Positions 47,511-59,038 are shown, numbered from the stretch's first letter. The stretch is DNA of 64,000 nt from Prinia subflava (GCF_021018805.1 NC_086254.1:4451001-4515000), one strand, 5' to 3'. A program made the numbers and translations. Notes: generated from the sequence alone by a model not told the origin.

Positions 47511-47947
47511 GGATGGGGCTGTGGATCCAGGATTGGGGCTGTGGATCCAAGGATGGGGCTGTGGATCCAGGATTGGGGCTGTGGATCCAAGGATGGGGCT
47601 GTGGGTCCAGGGATGAAGCTGTGGATACAAGGATGGGGCTGTGGATCCATGATGGGGCTGTGGATCCAGGATTGGGGCTGTGGGTACAGGGATGGGGCTG
47701 TGGATCCAGGGATGAAGCTGTGGATACAAGGATGGGGCTGTGGATACAGGAATGGGGCTGTGGGTACAGGAATGGGGCTGTGGATCCAGGGATGGGGCTG
47801 TGGGTACAGGAATGGGGCTGTGGATCCAGGGATGGGGCTGTGGATCCAGGGATGGGGCTGTGGATCCAGGGATGGGGCTGTGGGTCGAGGGATGGGGCTG
47901 TGGATCCAGGGATGGGGCTGTGGATCCAGGGATGGGGCTGTGGATCC
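47511..47947. repeat. G-rich minisatellite: about 22 tandem copies of a 20-bp unit
   Basis: About 22 head-to-tail copies of GGGATGGGGCTGTGGATCCA fill the interval. One 19-bp unit near 47641-47660 shifts the phase. Variants include GATTGGGG, GATGAAG, GGATACA and GGGTACA. A GATGAAG/GATACAAG pair recurs about 100 bp apart (47611 and 47711), a sign of block duplication. About 14 units keep a GGATCC site. The unit has no stop codon in most frames and 20 is not divisible by three, so long ORFs cross it on both strands (262 and 188 codons plus; 200 codons minus) as 20-residue repeats. These reflect the repeat and not a gene. The plus strand is strongly G-biased. Confidence 0.97.
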
Positions 47948-50900
47948 TCCTGCAAAGAGAGGCCTCCTGAGATGGTTGCTGAGTTCCAGATCTGGAGTAC
48001 TGATGGGTATTTGAGTGTTTCTGTCAAATAGATGGTAACAGTGAATGTGGCATGGGAATCCTTTTTCAGTTGATTGTCATGTTAAAACCCCCCCTAAACT
48101 CTGAATTAGTCTGTCTTGCAATGATAATTCAAAACCAGGATAAATTTGCATGCTGGCTTTCATGAAAAAACCCCCGTGTCTCCTGTACAAATTTCTAAAT
48201 CCGGAGCTTTCCAAAAAAATACAGCTATTAATATCTCAAAGAAATGAGCTGATGTCTAACTAATGATCTTTCAATGCTGCTGGGAACATGGTTTATATTT
48301 TTAATTTTATATGATGTCAGCAACCACTTCTAGGGGCTGGCACGTACTTTGGGCGAGTCCAGAACATTTCAGAGACCAGCCAGGATTTTCAAAGCAGCTG
48401 TAAGAGTTTTGACTCCTGGGCACTAAGGAAAAAAATGTTCTTTATGAGCTAAGCCCATCCCCAGTGCTTGTTTCCCAGGCTGCCTCGTTTATTCAATAGT
48501 TTGAGACAGTGTTGGATTAAATTTCATCTTCCAAGCCCCGTCTGCTGAAGCTGCTCACCAGCTCTGTCATTTATCAAGGACACTACAAGGGATCCTTGAT
48601 TTGATTGCTGCTTCTCTGGAAACCACTAACAGAGGGTGAGAGCATAAAGAAACAGGGAGGGGAAAAAGAAAGGAAGGAAAAAAATCTGCATTTCTTGGAG
48701 GCAAAGAGTCCCTGGCTAATCTGCTGGGCCCTGCAGCCCCCAGGAGCCAACTCCTAAACCAGAGTCCTGTCAAAAAAGACTCCTTCCCTAATGTAATGCT
48801 GAAGGAAGAATAAATTTACAGCTTGCTCTGGGAGGACAAGAAGCCTTTCTGAGACGTCTGTGCTGGACCCACCCTATCTGGTTCTGATTTTTTTTGTTTT
48901 GAATGCATCTCCAAACAATCACTGAAGATAAACAACACGAGCAGGGAAGCCTAGCCAAGAGGCTGAAATTACTGAACCTTTGAAGACTAAACACATGCAG
49001 GATCAATCTTCCCTGTAGCCTTTCCTACTGAAACTGGATCATTTCTTGCTGTTACAGGAAAAATTATCTGGAAATCCCACAAGGCCTCCCAGAAAGACTG
49101 GTAATCCCTTACCTGCAGCAAACTCTAATGTGTTTTCTCTCAAACAAACTTTCAAGCCTTCCTTGCTGGGCTGCATTTCTTCTTCTTACCAGTTTAGGAA
49201 GGAGTGTGGATTAGCCTAATAACTCATGGGGTCATCCAGAAGTTGTTAAAGCTACTGATGTCTTTGAAAGCCTTGTTCTCTGTAGCAGCCAGAGCTTGTG
49301 CTTGGCTTGAAGTTGGCTCCACTGTTACTACCCATAACTTTAGTAATTGAACAAGGAACCTTCCTGTAGCAGCCCTCATCTGCATTTGCCCAGATCATTT
49401 TCAAATTCATAAAGAGGCTGTTTTCAGCCAGTCACAGAGCTGTTTGCCAGTGTCTGTGTGCTGATTTGGGCAGTGCTGCTGCTGTTCAAGGCAGTTCCAG
49501 TGCTGGCACGGGGAGAGCTGAGCGTTTGTTTCCAGCCTGGCTTTGTGCAGAGGAATTGCTGCCATGCTCCGCAGGGTCCCTGAGGAGCTGCTCAGGGAAG
49601 CTCATCCATCAATGTGTCACTAATGACTGGAACCCAGCTGAGCTGGAGGCTGCTGCTGCCTGCTGAGAGCAGAGCTGGAGCAGGGAAAGCAGACCTGGGA
49701 GGTGGGAGCAGCCTGTGTCAGGTCCTGCTGCTTCACTTCCCCTCCTGCGTGTTCTAAGTGGAGGGTGCCACCAGTGTCCAGGATAATTGGGATTGCAACT
49801 GCAGTCAGCAAAGTCCTTGGCTGTGTCTCATTGGGAATGCTGAGATGCCGCTGTTGCTGCTCCACTTCCCTTTCCTGAGGCAGTCTGGGGAGCAGCAAGG
49901 CTCCACCACAGTGCTGTGGTGCAGCCCAGAAACTACCAGAGGTTTGTTAGTGGTGTCTTCTTAAAGTGCCACATGCGTTCAAACTCATATTAAAAACCTT
50001 TTTTATATATTAGGTGAACAAACACGTCTTGGTTCATCCCAGTTCTGGAGCTGGAAATGTTCTCCTGCTGTATTAGGAGTTCTGGCAGCAAATGTGTATT
50101 TATTTGTGGGCACTTTTGGCCATCCCCAAACTGTTTCATTCAGCTGAGCTGCAGTTCCCTTACACAGCACTATTTAGCATGACGAAGCCTGAGCCTGACT
50201 CTGTGCAGCAGCTAAAAGATTCCAGCAGCAGTGTCTGACCTACACTGCTCAGCCAGGGCTTGGTGTGACCCCTCTCCCTGCAGCTGTCCTCCCTTTGCTC
50301 AGGAGAAGCTGCCCTTGTTCACTGAGTGCAGCCTCTGCCTCTCCAGGCACTGCTCTTCCTTCAGGAACTCATCTCTGCAGTGTTTCCACATTTCCTTCCT
50401 GAGCAGCTTCATCCCTCACTCTTACAGCATGTTTTTGGGTTTCTTTTGCTGGATGCTAAACCCTGGGTGTCTCCCCTCAACTGGATCCCTGCAGGATTAA
50501 TAAATTCAGGGATTGGGTCACTTTGTGCACAGGCAGAGCGAGGTCTGTTCCAGCATCATCTGCTGTCTAGAAAGCACTGTCTAAACACATCAAAGGGAGC
50601 ACTGTGATGTTAAGGCTTGGCCACAGTCCCAATCCCTTTTGGTCTTCAAGCCCATCCTCCTGGAGCAGCTGCTTGTGGAGCTTCCACCAGGTGCCTACAA
50701 TGAGGATTTGACATGGTGCCACTTGGCCCTCAGCCCCCAGCGTTATGGGCTAGAAAAAGCAGCAGAGGCTTAGTCCTGCTAGAGCAGACACTTTCCAGGT
50801 ACTCTTGCCTTAATCCCTCTGTCTGTCTTCTTTATCCCAAAGAGCAGGAAAATCATGATAGAATTAAAATGGGATTTGCTTGCTGCAAAATCCTGAGCAG

Positions 50901-51194
50901 CTGTCTCCTCAAAAGCTGCATATTTTAGCAACTCTTCTGTGATGGTCCAAGGGGTTGGTGGTGAGATGCAACTGTTGCTTTTTGATGAGATAAGGACTGA
51001 TCATATCCCTCTCTCTGTGTGCTGTCAACTTCCAGGCTCTGATTTCTGTAAGAGAGAATCCTAGGTGGGTTAAACAAGAACTGTGTCAAAGATTTCTGTT
51101 CTTCAAAAGTTTGAGATAAAGAACAGAAATTCTGTATCAACGACCCTTATCTTTGAAGCTAAGGAAAGCAGATGGAGAATGAAGGCACAGGGAT
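47948..51194. other. Non-coding stretch with short unrecognised ORFs
   Basis: ORFs are below 95 codons. Short A runs occur near 48210-48220. I see no retroelement end in this block, which otherwise looks like unique intergenic or intronic DNA. Confidence 0.5.
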
Positions 51195-51560
51195 CATACT
51201 GGTCATGCTGGATCAGATCAAATATCCATCTATCCCTTGGTCTTGTCTCTGACAGTGGCCAGGAGCTGATGGCTGTGGAAAAGTGTGAGTAAAAAGGCAA
51301 GTGTGGCTACTCTGCAGGCCTGAACCCAGCAAGCCATGGCTTAGCCATGTCCTTGGCTGTGAGATGATTTTACTCCTCTTTTTAGCCCTCAGTGGGTTTT
51401 TCTGTAGCCTTCTCCAATCCTTTTGTGATTGTGCAAATCTTGAATTGTGTGAATCCTGTGCAAAATGTGGTCAAGGGCAGTGTCCTGGGATGATGTTACA
51501 GTGCAGTGTTGGCAGACAGTTCCACAGCTTCCCTGCCTGCAGTGTGGAAGGACAGTGTTC
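51195..51560 (-). mobile_element. Ancient CR1/L3-type LINE fragment
   Basis: The left part (ATACTGGTCATGCTGGATCA, AATATCCATCTATCCC, GTCTCTGACAGTGGCCAG) follows the well-known amniote CR1/L3 block (…ATACTGGGTCAGACCA…GGTCCATCTAGCCC…TGTCTCTGACAGTGGCCAG…). Near 51509-51550, GGCAGACAGTTCCACAGCTT and CAGTGTGGAAGG fit the next conserved block (GAGTTCCACAGGTT…TGTGTGAAG). The orientation is judged minus because this reading corresponds to the reverse complement of the LINE 3' region. Divergence is high, so the insertion probably predates modern birds. The 120-codon ORF at 51301-51663 inside it is not a gene. Confidence 0.72.
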
Positions 51561-51569
51561 TACCACAAC

Positions 51570-51690
51570 CACTGTGATCTTGGTCAAGGCATTTTGTTTC
51601 CCTCTATGTAAAATGGGGATTATGTATTCCTGCTTCACAGGGAATTTGGAGGATAATATTTAGAGGTTGTTCAGATACTAGGGCTGAGAG
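51570..51690 (+). mobile_element. MIR-like SINE relic next to the CR1 fragment
   Basis: GATCTTGGTCAAGGCATTTT, CTCTATGTAAAATGGGGATT, CCTGCTTCACAGGGAATTTG, GAGGATAATATTTAGAGGTT and CAGATACTAGGGCTGAGAG line up with the MIR/CORE-SINE 3' half. That half has GACCTTGGGCAAGT…TCATCTGTAAAATGGGGAT…CCTACCTCACAGGG…GAGGAT…, and a CR1/L2-like tail of the type CAGATACTATGG. The match is clear to the eye but unscored. MIR-type SINEs survive only as rare relics in bird genomes. Confidence 0.62.
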
Positions 51691-53302
51691 ATTTATAGAA
51701 ACATACATATTAAATTAAGCAATTTGGTCTTAATCTGATTCCTTTCTGACTTCCAACAGCCCAAGCCATAAAACTAGGCTGTCTTTCTTTGAATTCTTTG
51801 TAATTTGGTTTTTCTCTCTCTTAAAGAAAAAAGCACAGGCATATCTCTGCTGTCTTTATTATGCCTAATATTTGTGCAGGACGTGTTCTTAATGTGTGTG
51901 TTCCAGTGTTTGAATCCAAGATACAGGATGCTCTTGTGCCTTGAATGGGATAGCATTAAAAAGCACTGCAGAGTTAAAGAGTTCCCAGGTTCAGCAGGAA
52001 TTCACAGTCCTTGTCACATTCAAACACAAGACTCCTCCACAGCAGAGTTTAAGGAGAGTCTGGTGTTTTCCTGATGAAAGAGTCTGAGTGTCTCCTCACC
52101 ATGGCTGGCTCAGGCTGAAATGCTTATCTCAGAAAGGAGGGAAGAAAGAGGAGAGGAATAAAAGTCTCCTTGGTGTCAGGTCTGTCCTGGGAGGTGGAAA
52201 GTTCCTCAGGGTGGGTAACACCTGTGAAATGGTTGAATTGAGTGTGTTTCGTGCTATGAAACATGAAACTGTTGCTTTTTCTGTTCATGCAGAACAGAAA
52301 CTCTGAAAAGGCTGATTTATCCATGTCTTCTGTTCTCTGAGAACGAGAAATCATTCCTGCACCTTTACATTTGTAACTTCATGGAGCTCCACATGTGTGG
52401 CAGAAATTAGATCATCTAATTGATTTATGGTCAATCAGTGACTGTAAAGCCCTTGCATTCCTTGTGAGCAATTTATAGAGGTCTGAAAGCTCACCCCCTG
52501 AGCTGCAGTGGAGGCTTTAGCCTGGCTGCAACGTGGGTTTAAAACTCTTAAAAATCCCTGGATTTGCGATCTGCTGGCATTTCAGATTCTTTTAGAAGGT
52601 GTTGGCTCTGTGGTGGGAGAAGGAGGTGATGAGAGAACAGAGGCGAGTGCCTGCACCCTGGAGAGCTCTGAGCCTGCAGGAGATGGAGCAGCCCTGGCCA
52701 GAGAGAGCTGCAGCCGTGGGAGGCATCACTGCAAGGGACAGGGAGGCTTCACTGCAGCTCTGTGTCCATCTAGCCCAAACTGCTGCTCTAACAGCTGGGG
52801 GAGGTTCACCCTGCCTCTTGCTCCTGTTTGAGATGAGGATTTGGGAATATAGAAATAAAGGTGATATGGGTTGTTTGTGTTTTTCTTTATTGCTGTTAGT
52901 GCATATGATTATGTTGTTGGAAGCTCTTGCCATTGCTTGTTTTGTTAACTTAAACAATTAACAATTCATGTAGAACCAGGAGTAGGCTCTGCTTCTTCCC
53001 AGATCTGCAGTTGGAAAATACTGGAAGAAGCAATTATACCCCCAGCCCCCAAACAACCTCAAAATCATCTCTTTCTGGAAAAAGAAACAGGGAAAAGGAA
53101 TATATATGCACTGGTGTAGCAGCAAGCATCAGTTTTGGCTCCAGCCACACAGATGGGTTTGGTTGCTTGGTGTTCAACTCCCCTTGCCAGTTATATCTTG
53201 TGAATTTCCAGTTATCATCATCCACACACAAGACCCCACAACCCTTAGTTATTAATTCCCCCTTCCCACTGACCTGGCTCTCCATAAATCTTAGGCCTGG
53301 AA
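51691..53302. other. Non-coding stretch with short unrecognised ORFs
   Basis: ORFs reach about 120 codons on both strands at 52592-52961, overlapping each other, with no recognisable product. No repeats are visible. Confidence 0.5.
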
Positions 53303-53358
53303 TCTTTCTTCCTTTCTTCTCCTCCCGCTCCCACCTCTTTCTCTCTTTTTTCTCTTTT
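53303..53358. repeat. Polypyrimidine tract
   Basis: About 56 bases of almost unbroken C/T on the plus strand, interrupted by single G and A residues near 53327 and 53332. Such tracts can adopt triplex structure, but the interruptions limit mirror symmetry. The minus-strand ORF of 111 codons reading through it is Lys/Arg/Glu-rich for compositional reasons. Confidence 0.8.
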
Positions 53359-55826
53359 AAATTAAACACATTCCAGAGAGAGGCTGGAAACTGTTAGGAA
53401 GCTCTGCATTGATGGGCTTTCCTTTGGGATGTGCAGGCTGGTGAGATTCCTCCTGTGCTTCTCCAGCCTGCAGCAAGGAGCAAGGGCAGACATCAGCTCC
53501 ACACTGCCTGTTCTGCTCCAGAACCACTTCTGCATTCTGAGTTCACCAGAAGAAAGGCACTAAAATAAGAATAAAACCATACCAAAATCAAGATATGTGT
53601 AAACTACTGTTGGGACTCTTTCCTCAAGGGGCCTGGTGTTTCATCACAGAAAGAAATTAGATTAGTTGGATATGATTTGTTCTGGACAGATGAACGTTGA
53701 CTGTAAAGTGGTTTGATGGTTATCTTCTAGGTGCTCATAAATAGTCTGTTTATTTACTGCTTCATTTTTTTCTGGATATTTATGTAAAAATGGCTGGCTT
53801 CTGTTCTCCGTTTTTAAAGATCAACATCATCTTGCCCTTCTGCCCAGAGGATCACAGGATGGCCTCCAGAAATTCTTGGACACATTCACCAGTCACTCAC
53901 CAGAACACCCTCTAAGTGCTCTCAAGATACTGTGGCTGAAACTTCAGAATTGCCTTGATAAGTCAATAATTCAATAATTAGATCTTTTCCTTTGGATGCT
54001 ATGTTTGTGAGGGACACATTGTAAAACTTTTCATTTTTAAGCTTTGTGCACTACCTTGGTCATGCCTAGAAACTCAACCTCCCAGCTGGGTGAGTCTGAA
54101 GGTGGATTCCCCCCACATCCAGAGAAAAAGGTATAAAAGAAGCTGGGAAACTGCAAGGAGGATTTTAAGGACTGATTGAAGTCAACCCAAGTATGGCAAG
54201 AGAAAGCCCCGGGGTTTTATGTAGTGCAGGCCCAACTGAGAAATAAGGCAGGGAGGCAGCGGATATCCCACCTATTAATTTTGCACTTTGTGTTTGGGTT
54301 TACCAGATTCTTTTAGCTGGAGTGCTTTGACACAATAAGTGGTGTAAAACGTTTTAACTTTCTCAAAGAAGCCCAAACTCTTTTAGCAGATGACTTATCT
54401 CTCGTGCCAGTGAGCGTGTGCTTCAGTCTCTGTGCAATTTCCCTTTGACAGAGTGCCCAGTCCTGCAGAAGAACAGCTGAAGGCACAAAGTAATTTGATC
54501 GAAATTTTAAGACATCTTGAGGGATCTAAGCTTTGTCCCATCAAGGAGAACCGCTTTTCACCTTTCCCTCACTTCTGCCTCTTAAAAATCCACAAGGAAG
54601 AAGAAAAAAAATTCCTCAACCCTTAATTTATATTTAGAAGCTGACTGTTTTCCTTGAATCCCTTTCTGGCTCAGCCAAACCCCGAGCCCGGGCTGACAGC
54701 TGTGAGTTTGTACCATCAATTTCCATGTACATGTTCCTCAGATAATTACCTGAGGGAGCAGGTTTCAAACCACAGCGCGTGGCCCACGGCCAAGGCGATA
54801 GAGATCTGGCATTGTGTGGGAAGAAGGGTCAGTGCAAATCAAATATGACCCCCATTCCCACATGAGAAGGAAATAAAACCTCCACGTGCAGGCATGTGGA
54901 GAAGCTTCTCCTCAGTCCCTCAGCTTAAATATAACCAAGCAGGAAAAATAATGCTGGCAAGGAAATACTACTGGGTTTATTGGCCATTTGGTGCCCAGCA
55001 GGTCTCAAACTCTTCAGTGCTGGTTTTTCATTAGTGCTGCACTGGAAACCCCAGCTGCCTGCTTGTTTTAGGAGCTGAAAATCTTCTGTATGCTGGAGGC
55101 AGGAATAAAAGTTTGCAGCAAAGAACATAAAAAGGAAAAGTTGACGTGGCTGTGAGCAACTTGGGTGGAAAGCTGGAAGCTCCCCACACAGGCATTGCAG
55201 GAACAGGTTCCTCCAGACTGGGTGAGCTGTCCTGGGGGTTTGTCAGCAGGGATGTGTCACCTACCCTTGGCCTGTGAGCATGGAGAGAGGCCAGGGTGAC
55301 CACCTTGGCCTTCAGTGTCTCAGGTGCCTAAATTCAGGCAGGTAAACCCACACCTGCAATGTAGGCAGGGAGTGGTTTTTCACAGAATAGGTGAGTCTGA
55401 GGGAACAGGGTGGCAGGATGTGCCATCATGTCCTGCCATGCTGGTGACACTCAAACTGTTAGGGATGGCTCCAAAGGCCCAATGTTCTGTTTGTCCAGGA
55501 CACTGACCCTGTTGTCTGGTTCCTTTTCTACAATCAAGAGCAACCCAGTGTCCACAACCAAACTGTTTCAGTGGCTTGTTCAACCAGCAGCCTTCATGGG
55601 CTCAGCTGTAATCATCCCCAGTGCCACTCTGTCAGAAATTTGGATTTTGGTGTTTGTGGAATGGTTCTGTGCCAACAGGGGACCTGCAGCCGTGGTCATC
55701 AAGGTGTGCTTGTGTCCCATGGGCTGCAGGACAAGAGAGCTCAAGCAGCACCTGACCCAGCTGCTGGGCTCAGTCCCCATGCAGTGTCACTTGTGCCACC
55801 ATGGAAAGCCACAGACCCCAGACCTG
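53359..55826. other. Non-coding stretch, nothing specific seen
   Basis: Between 53398 and 54431 no ORF of 60 codons occurs. ORFs further right reach 142 codons (plus, 55410-55838) and run into the minus-strand LTR; none is recognisable. Confidence 0.5.
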
Positions 55827-55832
55827 GTGAGG
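55827..55832. repeat. Possible left target-site duplication of the minus-strand LTR
   Basis: GTGAGG precedes the LTR edge and GTGAGT follows the other edge (56506-56511), five of six bases identical. The right boundary was chosen partly because of this match, so it is not independent proof. Confidence 0.45.
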
Positions 55833-55906
55833 TGTTGAGTTTTATCTTCTTTTGCCAGGGCTGAGATTAAATGCCCAAGACAGTGTTTCTTGTTCAGACT
55901 CAGATG

Positions 55907-55912
55907 TTTATT
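55907..55912 (-). promoter_or_regulatory. Polyadenylation signal of the minus-strand LTR
   Basis: TTTATT on the plus strand is AATAAA on the minus strand, about 75 bases before the U5 end. This is the expected R-region polyadenylation signal of the LTR. Confidence 0.7.
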
Positions 55913-56192
55913 AATTCTTATCTATGTTAGAGTCTCACAAACCCTGAGCTCTACAGCACTTCTAGCTAACAAAATAAAAACTGGAGTCCTATCTCTCCCT
56001 CTACAAGGCCTTTTAAGAATTAACTGTCCAATTGAGAAATGACACCTAAATTACTTTTCATTTTAACCCAATAACCAACCCCCCATGGCCCACAATGCAG
56101 ATTTTTCTACCCAATTACAAAACACCACCCAGACCCGTGGAGAAGAAGGTGAAAAAGAAGGACTGGCCTCAGCCCTAAATCCTCCATCTTGC

Positions 56193-56200
56193 TTTATATA
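56193..56200 (-). promoter_or_regulatory. TATA box of the minus-strand LTR
   Basis: TTTATATA on the plus strand reads TATATAAA on the minus strand, about 310 bases from the proposed LTR start and upstream of the AATAAA. It fits a U3 core promoter. Confidence 0.6.
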
Positions 56201-56511
56201 TTACTATATTCTAAACCCATAAACTCTTAAGTTTTCCACCCTGTGATATCACACACTTCTATTCAAACTCCACACTCACAGTCCCAGTGCTGTCACTCAA
56301 TTTTGGGAGCCTTCTCCATGGCCTCAGGTCAATGCAGTGTTTGCTTGGGGGTCACTGCCTGTCAGCACAGAAAATCTAAAATTCTCAGCGAGGTGTCCTG
56401 TGAGTCAGCTGTGGATGCTCTTGGGAAGTCAGGAATTCTTCCCATACAGAAATTCCAGGCAGTGTCATCTAAATGGCTATATTTAGGCATTTAAAGCACA
56501 GCTCAGTGAGT

Positions 56512-58303
56512 GCCCCAGTGTAACTGAGCAAAAGGAGTGTGAGGAAGTAGCAAAGTATTTGTCCCACATAAAGACTAAATATCCATTATCAGCAATCTCT
56601 TTGGCCTGCTTCCTCTGTTGTTTCTTTCCCTCTGGAGATTTGGCAATTGGATTGATTTGCTGCCTGACTCACTGTCTTAGATTGAGATACTGAGAATTGC
56701 TGACAGTATTAATAAAATTAGCATTAGGGAGGATGTTTGAACATTTGCCTTTGACGTTTTTAGGGGAGAGAGCTGACATTTAGTCTAAGTTAAAAAGTTA
56801 CTTAAGTGTCTTTTTTTTTTTTCCCCTGACCAAAGTCTTTGTAGTTTTCATGTAAAACTTAGTCCAGAACTAAGAATTTCATATTGCAAGTTTAGGTCTT
56901 TCTTTTTGCTGAGAACCCCTGATTAGTTAAGAAAGCACTAGATATTTAAAATGTTCTTGGGAGAAACATTTTCATAAAACCATAAAATACTCATACAAGT
57001 ATCTCCAGCAGTATTGTTTTATGATAGTGAGGATTATTTTGTTCTATCTTAGGTGACATAAAGGTCAAACTGAAATAATAGTCTTAATGTCAAAATCTAA
57101 GGACAGGCAAATAATTTTCAAGAATGGTTTGCATCATTACTTTTAAATGCAGTTGCCTGGTCTTTAGGATTTGTGGTTAGCTTTTGCTCCCTGTGGGAAA
57201 TGACTGAATTGAGGAGACATTTGTTTCATGTCATGACTGCTCTTTATCTCCACACTCTGCACTGTTTTCACGTGGTACAATCAATCCCCAGGGAACAGCA
57301 GCAGGCTGAGCTTGGGTTTGCTCTGGTCAGCAAGAGGATCACTTTCCAACAGTCATTACAGGCCATTTTCAGTAGCCCTTCTAGGTTTTAATTCAGATTA
57401 TTTTGTGCTCTTTGCCTGACAAGTCACTGAGAGTCTTCTTGATTATTCCCTTTCCATAACCATTGGGGCAAAGTATGGGAGCTGCTGCCACTGGTCAGTG
57501 TCCATGTAAGATGTGGAATTGTGTGAAAGATCTTCCATGTGTTAACATTAATTTATCCTTTTAGATAGGATCCTTTTTATCCTTTTCATCCTTTTAAATA
57601 GGGCACTGCTGCTCACCTCCCTGCCCTGTCTCTTTCCTGCCGGCCTCATCCCTTGGCTGGTGGGAATACAAGTTTTTGGGGCTGGAACTGGCATTACTTT
57701 GTGCCTGTGTGGTTTTGAGGCCATACGTGCTGGCTGTGTGCTGCTGTCAGCAGAGCCAGGTACTCTTCAGGGGAGTTTTCTGTGGGGGAACCCAGCAGAA
57801 AGCCTGTGCCAGTCCCAGCTGCATGTGTGAGGTCAAATTCCCACTGCCTTTAATGAAGAGTGAGTTCCAGAATCTAAAACTTCTCCTGCTCTCCCATAGA
57901 CAGCATTGCTTGTTCCATCCCACAAAAAATTGCTATTCTCTCATCCATTTTCCCCTTTCTCTGACTGCAAAAAGTATAAATTATTTCAGTGCAAAAATTT
58001 TGGAAGGTTTTCTCCCTCTTCCCCATTTCCTGAAAAGCTTGCATACAGAGTGAGACACTCATAAGCTTTTCTGAGATAAGAATTTAATTTATTTATGCTT
58101 CATTGTTCCAGGCATGGCTACAGACTGGTTTGGAAATTTGCTGTTCCAACTTCAGCAGGTCACTGCATGGAAAGGAGCAGCTGGATTTTCCTCCAGAGCA
58201 GCCGTCAGCTGTTGGAAATCTCTTGATACTTGCCTGGCTTCTCCAGATTCAGCATTAACTTCTCCTTCCTGTAACAGGAATTATGCTACGTGCTGTAGAC
58301 TCT
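56512..58303. other. Non-coding stretch, nothing specific seen
   Basis: From 56495 to 57172 no ORF of 60 codons exists. A T run lies near 56811-56821. A cluster of TCCTTTT words occurs near 57556-57596. The 125-codon ORF at 57676-58053 is unrecognised. Confidence 0.5.
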
Positions 58304-59038
58304 TTAGCTAGAAAGAGGAGGAAAGCACAGGAGGGAAAAACAGCAGATGCTGGTGGGGCTGGAAGAGGCCACACCATTGCTCTGACTCCTTTTCACCTTC
58401 ATAAGGTCAAAGTGTAGGAGAAAAACCCTCTCCAAATCCAGCATGTCCCAATCTGTCTGAAGTGTCTCCTGTAGCTCAGGCAAGTGGGCAATGAGTCCAA
58501 ACTCCAGAAATGTGAACTGCTCCATGCTTTTACACTGCTTTTCCTTCTCACCTCTTCCCCTCTCAGGAAGTGCCTTCTCTGTGGAATATTCTGGCAGATT
58601 CTGCTGGTTCTGGCGGCATCTTGAAAACAGCTTTTGATGTGTTGTGCTCCTGCAGTTGGTGCCTTTCCTTGGGGTATCCTGGACCTCAGGGAGAAGGAAT
58701 GAAAATATCTTTTCTTTGGGAAAACAGGGCTTGTGTGGAGCTTGAACTGGGAGAATGTCCTTTGCAGAGGCTGTGGAAGCAGGTGGCCTGTTCTCCCAGT
58801 GTTCAGGAGAGCTGGGGATGGAGGCAGCAGCCCCGTTCCTCATCTCACACGGCTGCATGGCAGCAGAATTCTGCTGACTCCACTCGAGCTTGTCTCGATT
58901 TGCGCAGGCAGAATGACCCAGATGTGAAATCTGTGTGATGACATCTGCAGGAGATGTAATGCAGCCAAGGAGCTTTGCCATGAGAACAGTTTCAGTCTTG
59001 CTTGACTTTCTTTTAGAATACAATGACGAAAACATCAT
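58304..59038 (-). other. Unassigned 244-codon ORF, probably not a gene
   Basis: This is the longest ORF in the window not built from tandem repeats. The predicted product is polar, with several Cys, Gln and Lys/Arg-Glu stretches (about residues 110-190), no signal peptide and no membrane segment. I recognise no domain. It has no visible promoter or upstream splice context. Its middle third is shared with a second direct copy at 62115-62308, where 11-bp and 5-bp indels shift the frame, so the reading frame is not preserved between copies. That argues against protein-coding constraint. Possible alternatives are part of a lineage-specific repeat or an exon of a non-coding transcript. Confidence 0.2.
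58609..58796 (+). repeat. Copy 1 of a ~190-bp dispersed direct repeat
   Basis: The segment from TCTGGCGGCATCTTG to CTGTTCTCC recurs at 62115-62308 in the same orientation. By eye the copies differ at roughly eight to ten substitutions plus two indels: copy 1 lacks an 11-bp GGAGAATGT-containing insertion and has 5 extra bases near 58692. Flanks outside the boundaries are unrelated. It is not CR1 or either LTR in this window. It may be a recent segmental duplication or two copies of an unnamed interspersed repeat. Confidence 0.9.

Larger units (their letters stand above)
55833..56505 (-). mobile_element. Solo LTR of a songbird-type endogenous retrovirus (minus strand)
   Basis: Read on the minus strand the element has TG…CA termini over about 673 bp. 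It shows, in order, a U3 with GATGGAGGATTTAGGGCTGA and a TATATAAA box, the block GGTTATTGGGTTAAAATGAA, then TTCTTAAAAGGCCTTGTAGA. These are followed by GAAGTGCTGTAGAGCTCAGG, an AATAAA signal, and a U5 ending CAAAAGAAGATAAAACTCAA plus CA. I recognise this arrangement from songbird ERVL-type LTRs. No retroviral coding sequence adjoins it, and near-identical 6-bp flanks suggest a solo LTR. The left edge (55833) is well supported by the U5 end; the right edge could instead be near 56464. Promoter activity, if any, would point leftwards. Confidence 0.85.

Noticed and set aside
47425..48027. 200-codon Pro/His-rich minus-strand ORF as a gene
   Set aside because: It is the complement of the 20-bp minisatellite; periodicity and composition come from the repeat alone.
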